64,000 nt of DNA. Source: an uncultured Eubacteriales bacterium (GTDB lineage Bacteria; Bacillota; Clostridia; Christensenellales; Aristaeellaceae). Positions 1-8,715 of this stretch are shown in pieces. The notes beneath the pieces were generated by a model. The model searched no databases and had not been told where the DNA came from. It saw nothing but the letters and a program-made list of their open reading frames with translations. Where the stretch lies: NCBI GenBank assembly GCA_902788445.1, contig CADAKE010000001.1, forward strand, positions 1,144-65,143, in the 5' to 3' direction. Position 1 is the first letter of the stretch; the number at the start of each line of letters is the position of its first letter. Both the position numbers and the translations under genes were made by a program.

Positions 1-50
1 CTAAATAACTGGGTTGCCTGAGATTCATGCATTCGCATATTTCCACAATA

Positions 51-74
51 CGGGCGGATGATATCCGCCCCTAC
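51..74. repeat. Right arm of a GGGCGGAT-type palindromic intergenic element
   Basis: The bases form an 8-bp stem (GGGCGGAT at 52-59 and ATCCGCCC at 63-70) followed by CCTAC. The same arm closes the two complete elements at 8716-8814 and 23605-23692, where a matching left arm begins GTAGGGGCGG. The left arm here would lie before the window. Nothing coding is seen in bases 1-161, so the repeat sits directly in front of spoIIIAE, where spoIIIAD would normally be. Confidence 0.7.
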
Positions 75-161
75 AAATGGAACGTTTACAAACTTAAAGC
101 GTCCTTTCAACAACAGCGACTGACCATTTAAAAAGGAAGAAACTTATTCAGGAGGAGCAGC

Positions 162-1313
162 TTGCGCCGATTGACAAGGCTCTGGATCATCAGTTCTTTT
201 CTGCTTTTGCTCTTCCCTTTTGCCGCTCATGCGGAAAGCCTGAGCGACGCGATGAAAGACACGCTGAACACCCTGCCCTTGCAGGAATGGCAGGCAGCGT
301 ATGACCGGGCGTTTCCCCAGGGCGAGGATTTCCAAACGCTTCTTCTGCGCCTGGCCCGGGGCGACATGCGGCTGGACGCGGAATCGCTGCTGCGCTCCAT
401 CGCTTCGCGTTTCCTGAACGCCCTGACGGCCAGCGCGTGGCGGCTGGCCCGGCTGCTCATTCCGGCGGTGTTCTGCGGGGTGATGCAGCGATTGAAAGCC
501 TCCTTTTCCAAAGACGCCCTCGGCGAAACGCTCAGCGCCGCCTGTTTTCTGCTGCTGGCGGGCAGCATGGCGCAGGACTTGGGCCAGCATCTTTTGCTGG
601 CGCGGGACACGGTGGCGCGGATGGCGGATTTGATGCAGGCGCTGTTTCCGGTGCTGCTGACGCTGCTGGCGGCGGTGGGCGGCACGGCGGGCGCGGCGTT
701 CTTCCAGCCCGCGGTGGTGGCGGCGAGCGGCACCATGACGGCGCTGGTGCGCTCCGTCACGCTGCCCCTGGCGCTGGCGGCGGGTGTGACCACCATTCTC
801 AACCACCTGTCGCCCCGGATGCGGATTTCGCGTCTGTCTTCCCTCTTTCACTCCGGCGCGTCCTGGACGCTGGGCGTGGGCTTCACGGTGTTCATTTCGG
901 TCACGGCGCTGCAATCGCTGGGCGCGGCGGCGGCGGACGGCGTTTCCATCCGCACGGCGAAATACGCGGTGGATCATTTCGTGCCGGTGGTGGGCGGCAT
1001 GTTCGCGGACACCATGGACACGCTGGTCGGCGCGTCGCTGCTGATCAAAAACGCGCTGGGGCTGACCGGGCTTTTGCTGCTTTTGTCCGTCGCCGCCGTG
1101 CCGATGCTGCAAACGCTGGCGGCGGCGATGCTGTACCGGGCCGGGGCGGCTGTGCTGGAGCCGCTTTCCGACGCGCGGAGCAGCGCGTGCCTCCAGGATT
1201 TTTCGGAGGTGCTGATGCTGCTGTTCGTGATTCAGTTGTCGGTGGGGGCGATGTTTTTGCTGCTGGTGGCGCAGATGCTGGTGGTGGGCAATCTGACGGT
1301 AATGCTGCGATGA
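162..1313 (+). CDS. spoIIIAE: Stage III sporulation protein AE
   Basis: SpoIIIAE is a polytopic membrane protein of the SpoIIIA-SpoIIQ channel that links mother cell and forespore during engulfment. The product has 383 residues, close to the usual size. It has an N-terminal signal-like hydrophobic segment (residues 8-24, ending AHA), a region rich in charged residues to about 70, and then a series of Ala/Leu/Gly-rich membrane segments to the C-terminus. The start is TTG at 162, chosen because GGAGGA lies at 151-156; there is no better ATG nearby. The stop overlaps the ATG of the next gene. Upstream, spoIIIAA-AD are not visible within the window; an intergenic repeat occupies that place, so the operon may be split or interrupted. 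The family call rests on overall character plus the gene order AE-AF-AG-AH. Confidence 0.9.
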   Translation: MRRLTRLWIISSFLLLLFPFAAHAESLSDAMKDTLNTLPLQEWQAAYDRAFPQGEDFQTLLLRLARGDMRLDAESLLRSIASRFLNALTASAWRLARLLIPAVFCGVMQRLKASFSKDALGETLSAACFLLLAGSMAQDLGQHLLLARDTVARMADLMQALFPVLLTLLAAVGGTAGAAFFQPAVVAASGTMTALVRSVTLPLALAAGVTTILNHLSPRMRISRLSSLFHSGASWTLGVGFTVFISVTALQSLGAAAADGVSIRTAKYAVDHFVPVVGGMFADTMDTLVGASLLIKNALGLTGLLLLLSVAAVPMLQTLAAAMLYRAGAAVLEPLSDARSSACLQDFSEVLMLLFVIQLSVGAMFLLLVAQMLVVGNLTVMLR

Positions 1314-1468
1314 TGGAGTTTCTACGGCAATTGGCGGGTCTGTGCATGGTTCGGCTGCTGCTGGACTTCCTTCTGCCGGAGGACGACGCCTCCCGCTACG
1401 CCGCCCTGGGCGTGGAGCTTTGCATGATGATCTGCATCCTCAGGGGCATCGGACAAGTTGTGATGTAA
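1310..1468 (+). CDS. spoIIIAF: Truncated SpoIIIAF-like membrane protein (52 aa)
   Basis: This small gene overlaps the end of spoIIIAE in an ATGA arrangement and lies exactly where spoIIIAF belongs. Its 52 residues match the N-terminal membrane part of SpoIIIAF: a hydrophobic segment ending LLLDFLLPEDD, a short polar stretch with Arg-Tyr, then a second hydrophobic segment. SpoIIIAF proteins are normally about 200 residues, with a C-terminal extracytoplasmic ring-building-motif domain. Here a TAA follows the second membrane segment and the next gene begins 28 bases on, so the soluble domain is missing altogether. It is either a genuine minimal form or a remnant. The reading frame is intact and translationally coupled, which favours a working membrane anchor. 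Two ATG codons in tandem could serve as start. Confidence 0.7.
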   Translation: MMEFLRQLAGLCMVRLLLDFLLPEDDASRYAALGVELCMMICILRGIGQVVM

Positions 1469-1496
1469 TGCGGCCCTCCTTCAAAGGGGTTTTGAC

Positions 1497-1868
1497 ATGA
1501 TGCTTTGGCTGAATAAGCTGAAAAATACAAAGACCGCGCCGTGGCTGCTGGCGCTGATTTGCTGCGCGCTGGCCCTGCTTTTGCTGCCTGCCGGAAACGC
1601 GAAGCCTGCGGGCATGACGGAAGAGGAGCAGCGGGTCAGCGCCACGCTGAGCCAAATCGCCGGGGCGGGGGAGGTGCGCGTGAGCATCTATTACGCGCAG
1701 GAAGCCTCCGCGTTCGGAAGCGGGAACCGCACGCCGGTAGGCGCGGTGATCGTGGCGCAGGGGGCGGGCGACCTTTCTGTGCGGCTGAACCTGCTGCGGG
1801 CGGCGGAAACGCTGCTGGGACTGGACGCGAACCGGGTGGACGTTTTTTTGATGGAGGAGAAGCCATGA
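1497..1868 (+). CDS. spoIIIAG: Stage III sporulation protein AG, short form
   Basis: SpoIIIAG forms a large oligomeric ring in the intermembrane space of the sporulating cell. The product has one membrane segment (about residues 15-33) followed by a small soluble domain with features typical of the family: LSQIAGAGEVRVSIYY near residue 50, VGAVIVAQGAGD near 80, and a final VDVFLME strand. At 123 residues it is much shorter than the roughly 200-230 usual, lacking the long linker and loop between the strands. It overlaps the next gene by four bases and follows the tiny spoIIIAF, so the whole 3' part of the operon is compact. The first of two ATG codons at 1497/1500 is given as start; upstream AAAGGGG provides the ribosome site. 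Confidence 0.8.
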   Translation: MMLWLNKLKNTKTAPWLLALICCALALLLLPAGNAKPAGMTEEEQRVSATLSQIAGAGEVRVSIYYAQEASAFGSGNRTPVGAVIVAQGAGDLSVRLNLLRAAETLLGLDANRVDVFLMEEKP

Positions 1869-2344
1869 AGGATCGGATTCTGAACATCCTGATGCTCATT
1901 GCCGTGGCGGCGGCGCTGATTCTGACCTTTTTAAAAGGCGCGCCGGAAACGGATACCGCGCTGCCCATGACGGCGGTTTCCTCGCCCGCCGCCACCGCGT
2001 CGCCGCACCCGGCGGAGGTCTACCGCGCCCGGCGCAGGGAAACCCGCGCGCTGGAACAATCCCTGCTCACCACCCTCATGGAAAGCAGCCAGACCGCCCA
2101 GGAAACCCGAACCCTGGCGGAGCAGCAATTGATCGACATCACAAGGAACGGCGAAATCGAATTGGCCGTGGAAGGCGCGCTGACCGCCCACGGATACGCG
2201 GACGCGCTGTGCGTGGCGCGGGACGGGAGCATGACCTTGTTCCTGCCCACGGAGATTCAGGCCGATGAAGCCGCGTTTTTCCTGGAAATCGCGCGGGACG
2301 CTTCGGGCCTTGAGCCGGAGAATATTCGATTAACGGGCTATTAA
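1865..2344 (+). CDS. spoIIIAH: Stage III sporulation protein AH-like
   Basis: SpoIIIAH is the mother-cell partner of SpoIIQ and joins the two membranes across the intermembrane space. The 159-residue product has a short cytoplasmic start, one membrane segment (residues 7-24), a Pro/Ala/Ser-rich linker, an Arg-rich helix (YRARRRETRALEQ), and a C-terminal alpha/beta domain. That domain carries the pattern IDI...GEIELAVEGALTAHGYADALC and a final QADEA...FLEIARDASGLEPENI, as in SpoIIIAH/YscJ-like folds. B. subtilis SpoIIIAH is about 218 residues, so this is again a shortened version. The ATG overlaps the spoIIIAG stop; GGAGGAGAAG lies immediately upstream. Gene order makes the assignment firmer than sequence alone. 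Confidence 0.82.
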   Translation: MKDRILNILMLIAVAAALILTFLKGAPETDTALPMTAVSSPAATASPHPAEVYRARRRETRALEQSLLTTLMESSQTAQETRTLAEQQLIDITRNGEIELAVEGALTAHGYADALCVARDGSMTLFLPTEIQADEAAFFLEIARDASGLEPENIRLTGY

Positions 2345-2435
2345 AATGCGGAAGGATATGATATACTGTTTCCGTGAATTGCCGTGCGCCGGGATTGATA
2401 GGAAGGAATCCGGCCATGAAGGAGGTACATGTTTT

Positions 2436-2852
2436 ATGATGCGCAGCGGAAAAGTAGTCGCCGCGGACAACGGCGTGCTGGAAGTATGTTTTGAACGGCC
2501 CGAAGCCTGCGCCCATTGCGGGGCGTGCGGCGGGCAGAAGGAAGAAACTTTTGTGAAAATCCCAGGCTCCGCCCCGGTGGGCCGGTGGATCGACGTGGAC
2601 ATGCCGGAGGGACAGGTACTGAAAGCCTCCATGCTGGCCTATGTGATGCCCGTGCTGATGCTGCTGGGCGGGCTGGCGCTGGGCAGCGTGCTGTTTGACA
2701 AGGAAATCCTCTGGGCCGTTACCGGCATCGTGTGCATGGGCGTGAGCTGGCTCATCCTGCGCCTGGTGGAAAAAGGCATGAAAAAGAAATCCGTCTGGCA
2801 GCCCAAAGTGGTCAACGTCTACGGCGAAGAGGAAACGCCGCTGTTCAGGTAA
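2436..2852 (+). CDS. RseC/MucC-like SoxR-reducing family protein
   Basis: The 138-residue product begins with a small domain carrying a Cys cluster (C25, C28 and C31 in the string ACAHCGACGG), then a beta-rich part with VGRWIDVDMPEG. Two membrane segments follow (about 68-85 and 92-113), then a basic tail. This is the layout of the RseC/MucC family, membrane proteins linked in other bacteria to the Rnf electron-transfer complex and to reduction of SoxR; its exact role in Firmicutes is not settled. The start was placed at the tandem ATG at 2436/2439 because AAGGAGG lies at 2419-2425; an earlier in-frame ATG at 2346 has no ribosome site. No rnf genes are seen here. It is followed by a bidirectional terminator. 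Confidence 0.75.
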   Translation: MMRSGKVVAADNGVLEVCFERPEACAHCGACGGQKEETFVKIPGSAPVGRWIDVDMPEGQVLKASMLAYVMPVLMLLGGLALGSVLFDKEILWAVTGIVCMGVSWLILRLVEKGMKKKSVWQPKVVNVYGEEETPLFR

Positions 2853-2857
2853 TCCAA

Positions 2858-2925
2858 CACAAAAAATCGGCTCCGACACTTTCGTTCCGCTCTGATTGGA
2901 CGATCGTGTTGGGGCCGTTTTTTGT
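2858..2925. terminator. Bidirectional Rho-independent terminator
   Basis: An imperfect inverted repeat has left arm CAAAAAATCGGCTCCGACAC and right arm GTGTTGGGGCCGTTTTTTG, giving a G/C-rich stem with T-runs in both directions. It separates the spoIIIA/RseC block from the intergenic repeat and the minus-strand exporter gene. Confidence 0.75.
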
Positions 2926-2950
2926 ACTGGTCAGGTGCGGTTGATGAAGG

Positions 2951-3080
2951 GACACTTTCAGTCACGAAGTGTGGAGAGTGGAGTGTGGAGTTATCATTTG
3001 GATTCCACAAAAATATTTCTTCCTCAGCATGAAGTGAAATCATGAATTCAACTCCACACTCCACACTGATTTAAAGTGTC
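2951..3080. repeat. Long intergenic inverted repeat, GTGTGGA-type arms
   Basis: The outer ends GACACTTT (2951-2958) and AAAGTGTC (3073-3080) pair. Inside, a left arm of degenerate GTGGAGT units (to about 2992) pairs with AACTCCACACTCCACACT (3050-3067). The loop is about 57 bases and AT-rich. The layout is the same as in several other intergenic elements in the first 24 kb, but the arm sequence is different. Confidence 0.75.
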
Positions 3081-3139
3081 CTACGAACGAAACGACTCAA
3101 CATTTACTTTTTTCTGAATAGAAGGTGCCCCATGTTCCT

Positions 3140-3898
3140 TTACGCCAGCCATTCCATTGCCAGCCGCACGGTGAGCAGAACGAGCACACCCAGCATGACG
3201 GCACGGATGAGCCTTGCGCCTTTGGTGAGGGCCAGCTTTGCGCCGAGCGAGCCGCCCAGGATGGAGCAGGCCATGGCCGGAAACGCCAGGGCAAAGAGTA
3301 CATTGCCCGCTGCGATGCGCGTGGCGAGGGAAGCAATGTTGCTGAGCAGGTTCACCGGCTTCGCCGTCGCGGAGGCGGTCACCATGTCCATGCCCAGCAG
3401 GTGGGTGAACAATACAATCAGGAAGGTGCCGGTGCCCGGGCCGAAAAAGCCATCGTAAAACCCGATCACAAAGCCGATCAGCACGCAGATGGGATACTGC
3501 CGTTGGGTGATGGGTTTGGATTCCTCCCGGCCTTTGCCCCGGAACAGCACCAGCGCGCCGACCACCGGGATGGCGAAGAGCATGAAAATCTGCATCACGC
3601 GGTTCCCCAGCGCCATGGCCGCCCGCGTGCCCAGCCAGGAACCGGGCATCGCCGCGACCGCCGCGATTGCCGCCGGAACCACCAGCAGCTTGCCGCTTTT
3701 GAAATACCGGATCGTGGCCATCAGCGTGCCGAAGGTGGACGAAAATTTGTTGTTGCCGGAAGCGAAATCATAGTTCAGCCCGGCCAGGGTGTACGCGGGC
3801 AGGGAGATCAGCCCGCCGCCGCCCGCGATGGCGTCCACCGTGCTGGCCAGGAACACCATCGGCAGCACGATCAGATACATGTTCAGCGTCACCTGCAT
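3140..3898 (-). CDS. TauE/SafE (TSUP) family membrane exporter
   Basis: This 252-residue, highly hydrophobic protein has about eight membrane segments and the two-fold family repeat. The first half carries DAIAGGGGLISLPAY with conserved Gly residues, and the second half has GFYDGFFGPGTGTFLIV. TSUP proteins move sulfite, sulfoacetate or related organosulfur anions; the substrate here cannot be read from the sequence. The start at 3898 was chosen because the following residues (MQVTLNMYLIVLPMVFLAS) begin the first membrane helix and AAGAAGGA lies just upstream on the minus strand. A reading frame extending much further upstream would cover its own promoter. It is divergent from the GH43 gene. 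Confidence 0.85.
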   Translation of the reverse strand: MQVTLNMYLIVLPMVFLASTVDAIAGGGGLISLPAYTLAGLNYDFASGNNKFSSTFGTLMATIRYFKSGKLLVVPAAIAAVAAMPGSWLGTRAAMALGNRVMQIFMLFAIPVVGALVLFRGKGREESKPITQRQYPICVLIGFVIGFYDGFFGPGTGTFLIVLFTHLLGMDMVTASATAKPVNLLSNIASLATRIAAGNVLFALAFPAMACSILGGSLGAKLALTKGARLIRAVMLGVLVLLTVRLAMEWLA

Positions 3899-3961
3899 GG
3901 GCGTTTCCTTCTTTCGCGTCGTTTGCGTCCCCGGCGGAGCGGGCCGTCCCGGAACAGCAGC

Positions 3962-3990
3962 ATTGTAGATTTCGCGGCAAAAAAAGTCAA
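3962..3990 (-). promoter_or_regulatory. Sigma-A type promoter for the TSUP gene
   Basis: On the minus strand, TTGACT (3985-3990) and TACAAT (3962-3967) are separated by 17 bases, upstream of the start at 3898. Confidence 0.6.
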
Positions 3991-4057
3991 GTATCCATAT
4001 TTGTATAAAATGGTCAAATAAATTTTTCATTTTGACCGAATTATACATTTCGGATGA

Positions 4058-4086
4058 TTGACAATCCTGCCGCCTTGCATTATAAT
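4058..4086 (+). promoter_or_regulatory. Consensus sigma-A promoter for the GH43 gene
   Basis: TTGACA (4058-4063), a 17-base spacer and TATAAT (4081-4086) match the sigma-A consensus exactly. Copies of TTTTGACC lie at about 4030-4037 and 4111-4118, and its reverse GGTCAAA at 4012-4018. They could be operator half-sites, since a perfect promoter in front of a catabolic gene usually needs a repressor. Confidence 0.75.
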
Positions 4087-4175
4087 GTGCTTGTTGGCTG
4101 ATTTTAGCGTTTTTTGACCGATTATTACAAATCATTATCCAAAAAGTACATCCTCAAAAGGAGGAACAGTGACCG

Positions 4176-5639
4176 ATGCGCTACACGAATCCGATCCTGT
4201 ACGGAGACTATTCCGATCCTGACGTGATCCGGGTGGGCGAAGATTTTTATATGATTTCTTCCTCCTTTACCTATGTCCCCGGCATCCCCGTGCTGCATTC
4301 CAAAGACCTGGCGCATTGGGAGCTGATCGGCTACGCGGCGCGGCGGCTGCCCTTCGCGCGGTATGACAGGCCCGCCCACAAGTGCGGCATCTGGGCGCCC
4401 AGCCTGCGGTATCACAACGGCATGTTTTACGTGTACGTGTGTATGCCGGACGAGGGCCTGTTTGCCTTTACCACCAAAGACCCAGCGGGCGAATGGGAAT
4501 GCCATTATGTGAAGGACGTGACCGGGTGGATCGACCCCTGCCCCCTGTTTGACGATGACGGCCGGGTGTGGCTGGTGCACGGGTTTGCGGCCAGCCGGGC
4601 GGGCATCAACAACGTTTTGTATGTGCACAAAATGAGCGCCGACGGCCTGACGGTGATGGACAAGGGCCGGATGATTTACGACGGCGCGGATCACGACGAC
4701 ATCACCGTGGAAGGCCCCAAGGCGTACAAGCGCGACGGCGTTTACTGGATTCTCTGCCCGGCGGGCAGCGTGAAGCCCGGCTACCAATTGGCGCTGCGGG
4801 CGGACAATATTTACGGCCCTTATGAGCGCCGGGTTGTGCTGGGCCAGGGCAACACGCCCATCAACGGCCCGCATCAGGGCGGCTGGGTGGACGACGGCAA
4901 GGGCAAGGACTGGTTCATCCATTTCCAGGACATGGACGCCTATGGCCGGGTGGCCCACCTTCAGCCCGTGGACTGGTCGGACGGCTGGCCGGTGATGGGC
5001 AAGAAAGGCTCGCCTGTGCTGGGCGGGCAAATCGACCTGCCGCCCTTCACGGCGGAGATTCCCACGTCGGACGATTTCAAAACGGGCCTGGGCCTGCAAT
5101 GGCAATGGCAGGCGAACCCGAACACGGGCTGGTACACCGAATTGAAGCCCGGCCTGCGCCTCCACGCCGCGCCAGCGGAAAGCCTGTTCCACGCGGGCAA
5201 CTTCCTGTCCCAGCTCATGCAGTGTCACGACTTTGACATGGACGTGCAGTTCAACACCCACGCCCAGGACGGCGATATTTCCGGCGTGGGCATGATGGGC
5301 TACACCTACTATTATCTCGCCCTCGGCCAGGGCCGGGTGAGCCTGAAAATGGGCATGGCGACGGAGATCAGCCGGTGGGTGCCGGAGCGCGTGATCGAAA
5401 CGCCCATCTCCGAAATCATGTGGCCCTACGCGGAAATCCTGCTGCGGATGCGCGTGCGGCGGGGAAACGTTTCCTTCTTCTTTGGCGACGGACACCATTC
5501 CCTGCGGCCCATCGGCGGCGAATACCCCATGACCTGCGGCGGCTGGACGGGCGCGCGGCCCGGCCTCTTCACCCTCAACACCCTGGGCCGCTGGGGCGGC
5601 TGGGCGGACGTGACCTATGTGAAGATCACGGCGCTGTGA
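4176..5639 (+). CDS. GH43 family glycosidase (beta-xylosidase/arabinofuranosidase type)
   Basis: A 487-residue cytoplasmic enzyme (no signal peptide) expected to release xylose or arabinose from short hemicellulose or pectin side-chain oligosaccharides. Residues 1-300 form the five-bladed GH43 propeller. The three catalytic acids are visible: D14 in YSDPDVI (base), D120 in GWIDPCPLFDDDG (pKa modulator) and E179 in ITVEGPKAY (acid). The C-terminal 190 residues, from about LGLQWQWQANP, are the beta-sandwich domain typical of the xylosidase-like subfamilies. GGAGGA lies 10 bases before the ATG. It stands alone behind a consensus promoter, followed by an inverted repeat and then the transporter genes, so it may also feed the neighbouring uptake system. 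Exact substrate within GH43 is uncertain. Confidence 0.9.
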   Translation: MRYTNPILYGDYSDPDVIRVGEDFYMISSSFTYVPGIPVLHSKDLAHWELIGYAARRLPFARYDRPAHKCGIWAPSLRYHNGMFYVYVCMPDEGLFAFTTKDPAGEWECHYVKDVTGWIDPCPLFDDDGRVWLVHGFAASRAGINNVLYVHKMSADGLTVMDKGRMIYDGADHDDITVEGPKAYKRDGVYWILCPAGSVKPGYQLALRADNIYGPYERRVVLGQGNTPINGPHQGGWVDDGKGKDWFIHFQDMDAYGRVAHLQPVDWSDGWPVMGKKGSPVLGGQIDLPPFTAEIPTSDDFKTGLGLQWQWQANPNTGWYTELKPGLRLHAAPAESLFHAGNFLSQLMQCHDFDMDVQFNTHAQDGDISGVGMMGYTYYYLALGQGRVSLKMGMATEISRWVPERVIETPISEIMWPYAEILLRMRVRRGNVSFFFGDGHHSLRPIGGEYPMTCGGWTGARPGLFTLNTLGRWGGWADVTYVKITAL

Positions 5640-5663
5640 TTCCTGCTTTTAAAAGATCGTTTC

Positions 5664-5770
5664 ACTCAGCGAGAGGACAGAGTTCAGAGTTCAGAGTGCA
5701 GATGATTTTGCTCTCCTCTTTCCTGTTGATTGATGATCTATCTTCTCTGTACTCTGCACTCTGTTCACTC
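5664..5770. repeat. Long intergenic inverted repeat, CAGAGTT-type arms
   Basis: The left arm is made of degenerate CAGAGTT units (GAGAGGACAGAGTTCAGAGT and on to 5702). The right arm is TCTCTGTACTCTGCACTCTG plus TTCACTC, ending at 5770. The arms pair imperfectly around an AT-rich loop. It lies between the GH43 gene and the first binding protein. Confidence 0.7.
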
Positions 5771-5837
5771 AAAAATCTTTCACGCCAAACTGTGTATATT
5801 TCTGCAAATAAACGCAACTCAAAAGGAGGGTCGTTTC

Positions 5838-8712
5838 GTGAAGCGGATTGCCGGATTCCTGTTGATCATTTGCTGCCTGACGATGGCCTGCTGCGCTTCT
5901 GGCGAGGAGACCGGGGACTGGAGCGACCTGTACGCGCTGACGAATGAAAGCGCCATTGAATACGGCGATCTGCGGGAACAGTGGGCGCAGGAGCCGCAGG
6001 TGTACGCCCCCGCCCCGGTGGGCAGCCGCGTCCTCCTGCCCATGGACGCGGCGGAACTGAGCGGCGACATTGAATTAACAAATCAACTGAACGGCGAATA
6101 CCGCGCGCTCTACGCGAACGGCCCCGCGCCCGCCCCGGACAGCCCGGTGCTGTCCTCCGGCGACAACGAAAGCAAGGCTGTCTGGCGCATCCAGGTGGAG
6201 CAGCCCGGCCTGTACGAACTGGAAGTGACCTACCTGGCGCTGGGCGGCAACGAAGCCAAGGTACAGCGGAAAATCACCGTCGATGGGGAAGTGCCTTTCG
6301 AGGAAGCGAATAACCTGTGCTTCTACCGCGTGTTTGAGGAAGAAGTGCAGGAAAACGGCAAAATGCGCGTGAACGCGATCAACGACGAGGTGTGGCCCCA
6401 CATGCGGGAGCAACAGGTGTGGCAGACCGTGCGGGCGGTGGATCAGCAAGCGATTTATGTGGAGCCGCTGCAATTTTATCTCAGCGCGGGAGAGCATGAA
6501 ATCTCCCTGTCTTATGTGGATCAGCCCGTGGTGCTGGGGTCAGTCGCCTTTGTTCCCCCGAAAACCTATCCCTCCTATGCGGAAAAATTGAAGGAATGGC
6601 AGGACGCGGGCTATGCCGCCGCGCCTTCCGACACCGTCATCAAGCTCCAGGCCGAAAACAGCGCGTGGCGCAGCGAGAACGTCATCCGTCGCGAATCCGA
6701 CGCCGACCCCATGACCGAGCCCAAGTCCGGCGCAAACCGGGTGCTCAACATCGTGGGCGGCTACCGCTGGCGGCTTGGCAACGCGGCGGTCAGCTGGGAC
6801 ATCGACGTGCCGGAATCCGGCCTGTACGCCATCCATTTTAAAGTCCTCCAGAGCACCGACCCCGGGATGCCCTCCTACCGCCAGATCATGATCGACGGCG
6901 AAATCCCCTTTGAGGAAATGAAGCTGTATTCCTTCCCGTATGACAGCCACTGGTACGGCGACACGCTGCACCAGGAAGACGGGACGCCTTACCAATTCTA
7001 TCTGGAAAAGGGCAGGCATACCCTGACCGCCACCGTGAAGCTGGGGCCCATCGGCGAAATCATGCGCCGCACGGAAAAGGATACCACGTACCTGGGCCAG
7101 GTGCAGCGCGAAATCGTGAAGATCACCGGCTCCGAGCCGGACTACAACTACGAATACGACCTGTACCGCACCATGCCGGAACTGAGCGGGCAGCTGACTT
7201 ACCTGGCTGACCGGCTGGTGGAAAGCGCCGATCTGCTGGCTTCCATTTCCAGCGAGACCACCTCCATGGAAAACAACTACCGGCAGATCATCGACCAATT
7301 GCATTTCTTCGCCGAGGACGTGGACCGCATTCCCAAAGCGCTCAGCGACCTGGATAACGCGCAAACCAACCTGGGCACCTACATCGCTTCCATTGAAAAG
7401 TGCCCCATGGCGATGGATTACCTGGCCCTGACCGCGCCGGACGCGGCGTTCGACATCACGACCTCCAACTTCTTGCAGCGCATGGCCGTGACCGGGGAAA
7501 ACTTCATTGCCTCCTTCTCCAAGGATTACGACAGCGTGGGCCTGATCGTGGACGACACGCCTACCGACCAGGAGACCACCGTGCTGAACGTGTGGATCGC
7601 CCGCGGCACGGAGTGGGGCGAAATCCTGAAAGAACTGGCGGACGAGGACTTTACGCCAAAGACCGGCATCGTCATTAACCTGCACGTGCTGCCCACGGGC
7701 CAGTTATCGACGGGCTCGGTGAACACCATCATGCTCTCCGTGGCCAGCGGCACCGCGCCGGACGTGGCGCTGTCCGTGGAATACAACCTGCCGAACGAAT
7801 TCGCCTTCCGCGAAGCGGTGGTGGATCTGAGCCGGTTCCCGGACTTTGAGCAGGTGACGAGCCAGTTCTACGGCAGCAGCCTGATCCCCTTCAAATACAA
7901 CGGCGGCGTGTACGCCCTGCCGGAGACCATGGACTTTACCTGCATGATCTACCGCCAGGACGTGCTGTCCGAGTTGGGCGTGGAACTGCCGGAAACCTGG
8001 GACGACCTGTACCAGAAGGTGCTGCCCAGGCTGTATGAAAACAACATGAGCTTCTCCCTGCCGGTGGACACCTCCGTGTCCAGCAATTCGCCCGGCGCGC
8101 TGCGCGGCTTCACCATGCTGCTTTTGCAGATGGGCGGACAGTATTACCGGGGCGACGGGGTCGCCTCCGGCCTGGATACGCCGGAAGCCTACAAGCAACT
8201 TCACCACCTACATGCAGCTCATGACCTCCGCGCCGGAGCTGTACGGCCGCTGGAGCATCGCCCCCGTGCCCGGCACGCGACAGGCGGACGGCACGGTGAA
8301 GCACACTGTCGGCACCACCGCGGCGACGGCGAACATCATCCTCAGCCAGAGCGAAAAGAAAGACGCGGCCTGGGAGTTCCTGAAATGGTGGACGAGCGAG
8401 GAAGTGCAGACCCGCTACGGCCGCGAACTGGAAGCCATCCTGGGCATGGGCGCGCGGTGGAACACCGCGAACGTGAACGCCTTCTATTCCCTGCCCTGGG
8501 ACGCCCGGCATGAGCGCGTGATCCGCGCCCAGATGGACGCGGCGGAGGAGCAGCTGATCGTGCCCGGCGGATACTTCACCGGCCGCCACATCATCAACGC
8601 CTGGAACCGGGTGGTCATTAACAACGAGAACGCCCGCGACGCCCTGGAGAAAGCGGTCAAGGACATTAACAAAGAGCTTCACAATAAACGGGTGGAGTTT
8701 GGACTGGAATAA
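5838..8712 (+). pseudogene. Extracellular sugar-binding protein with duplicated N-terminal modules, broken by deletion and frameshift
   Basis: Translation from GTG 5838 (AAAGGAGGG upstream) gives a signal peptide, possibly a weak lipobox (TMAC). Two tandem carbohydrate-binding-like modules follow, each with a shared IDGE/VDGEVPFEE signature near residues 150-270 and 290-430, then a helical linker, then a family-1 solute-binding domain. Near 8196-8200 the frame breaks: PEAYKQ is followed by nonsense, while the next frame resumes with FTTYMQLMTSAPELYGRW and runs cleanly to 8712. Family-1 proteins normally have about 35-40 residues between these two motifs (including an RF.GEMP-like strand), so a deletion whose length is not a multiple of three is inferred, not a simple one-base slip. 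The total span, 2875 bases, is also not a multiple of three. The permeases follow directly. It could be a real inactivation or an assembly error. Confidence 0.8.
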
Positions 8713-8715
8713 AAT

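Noticed and set aside
5730..5837. Earlier start of the first binding protein at ATG 5730
   Set aside because: It lies within the inverted repeat and has no ribosome site; GTG 5838 directly follows AAAGGAGGG and begins a proper signal peptide.
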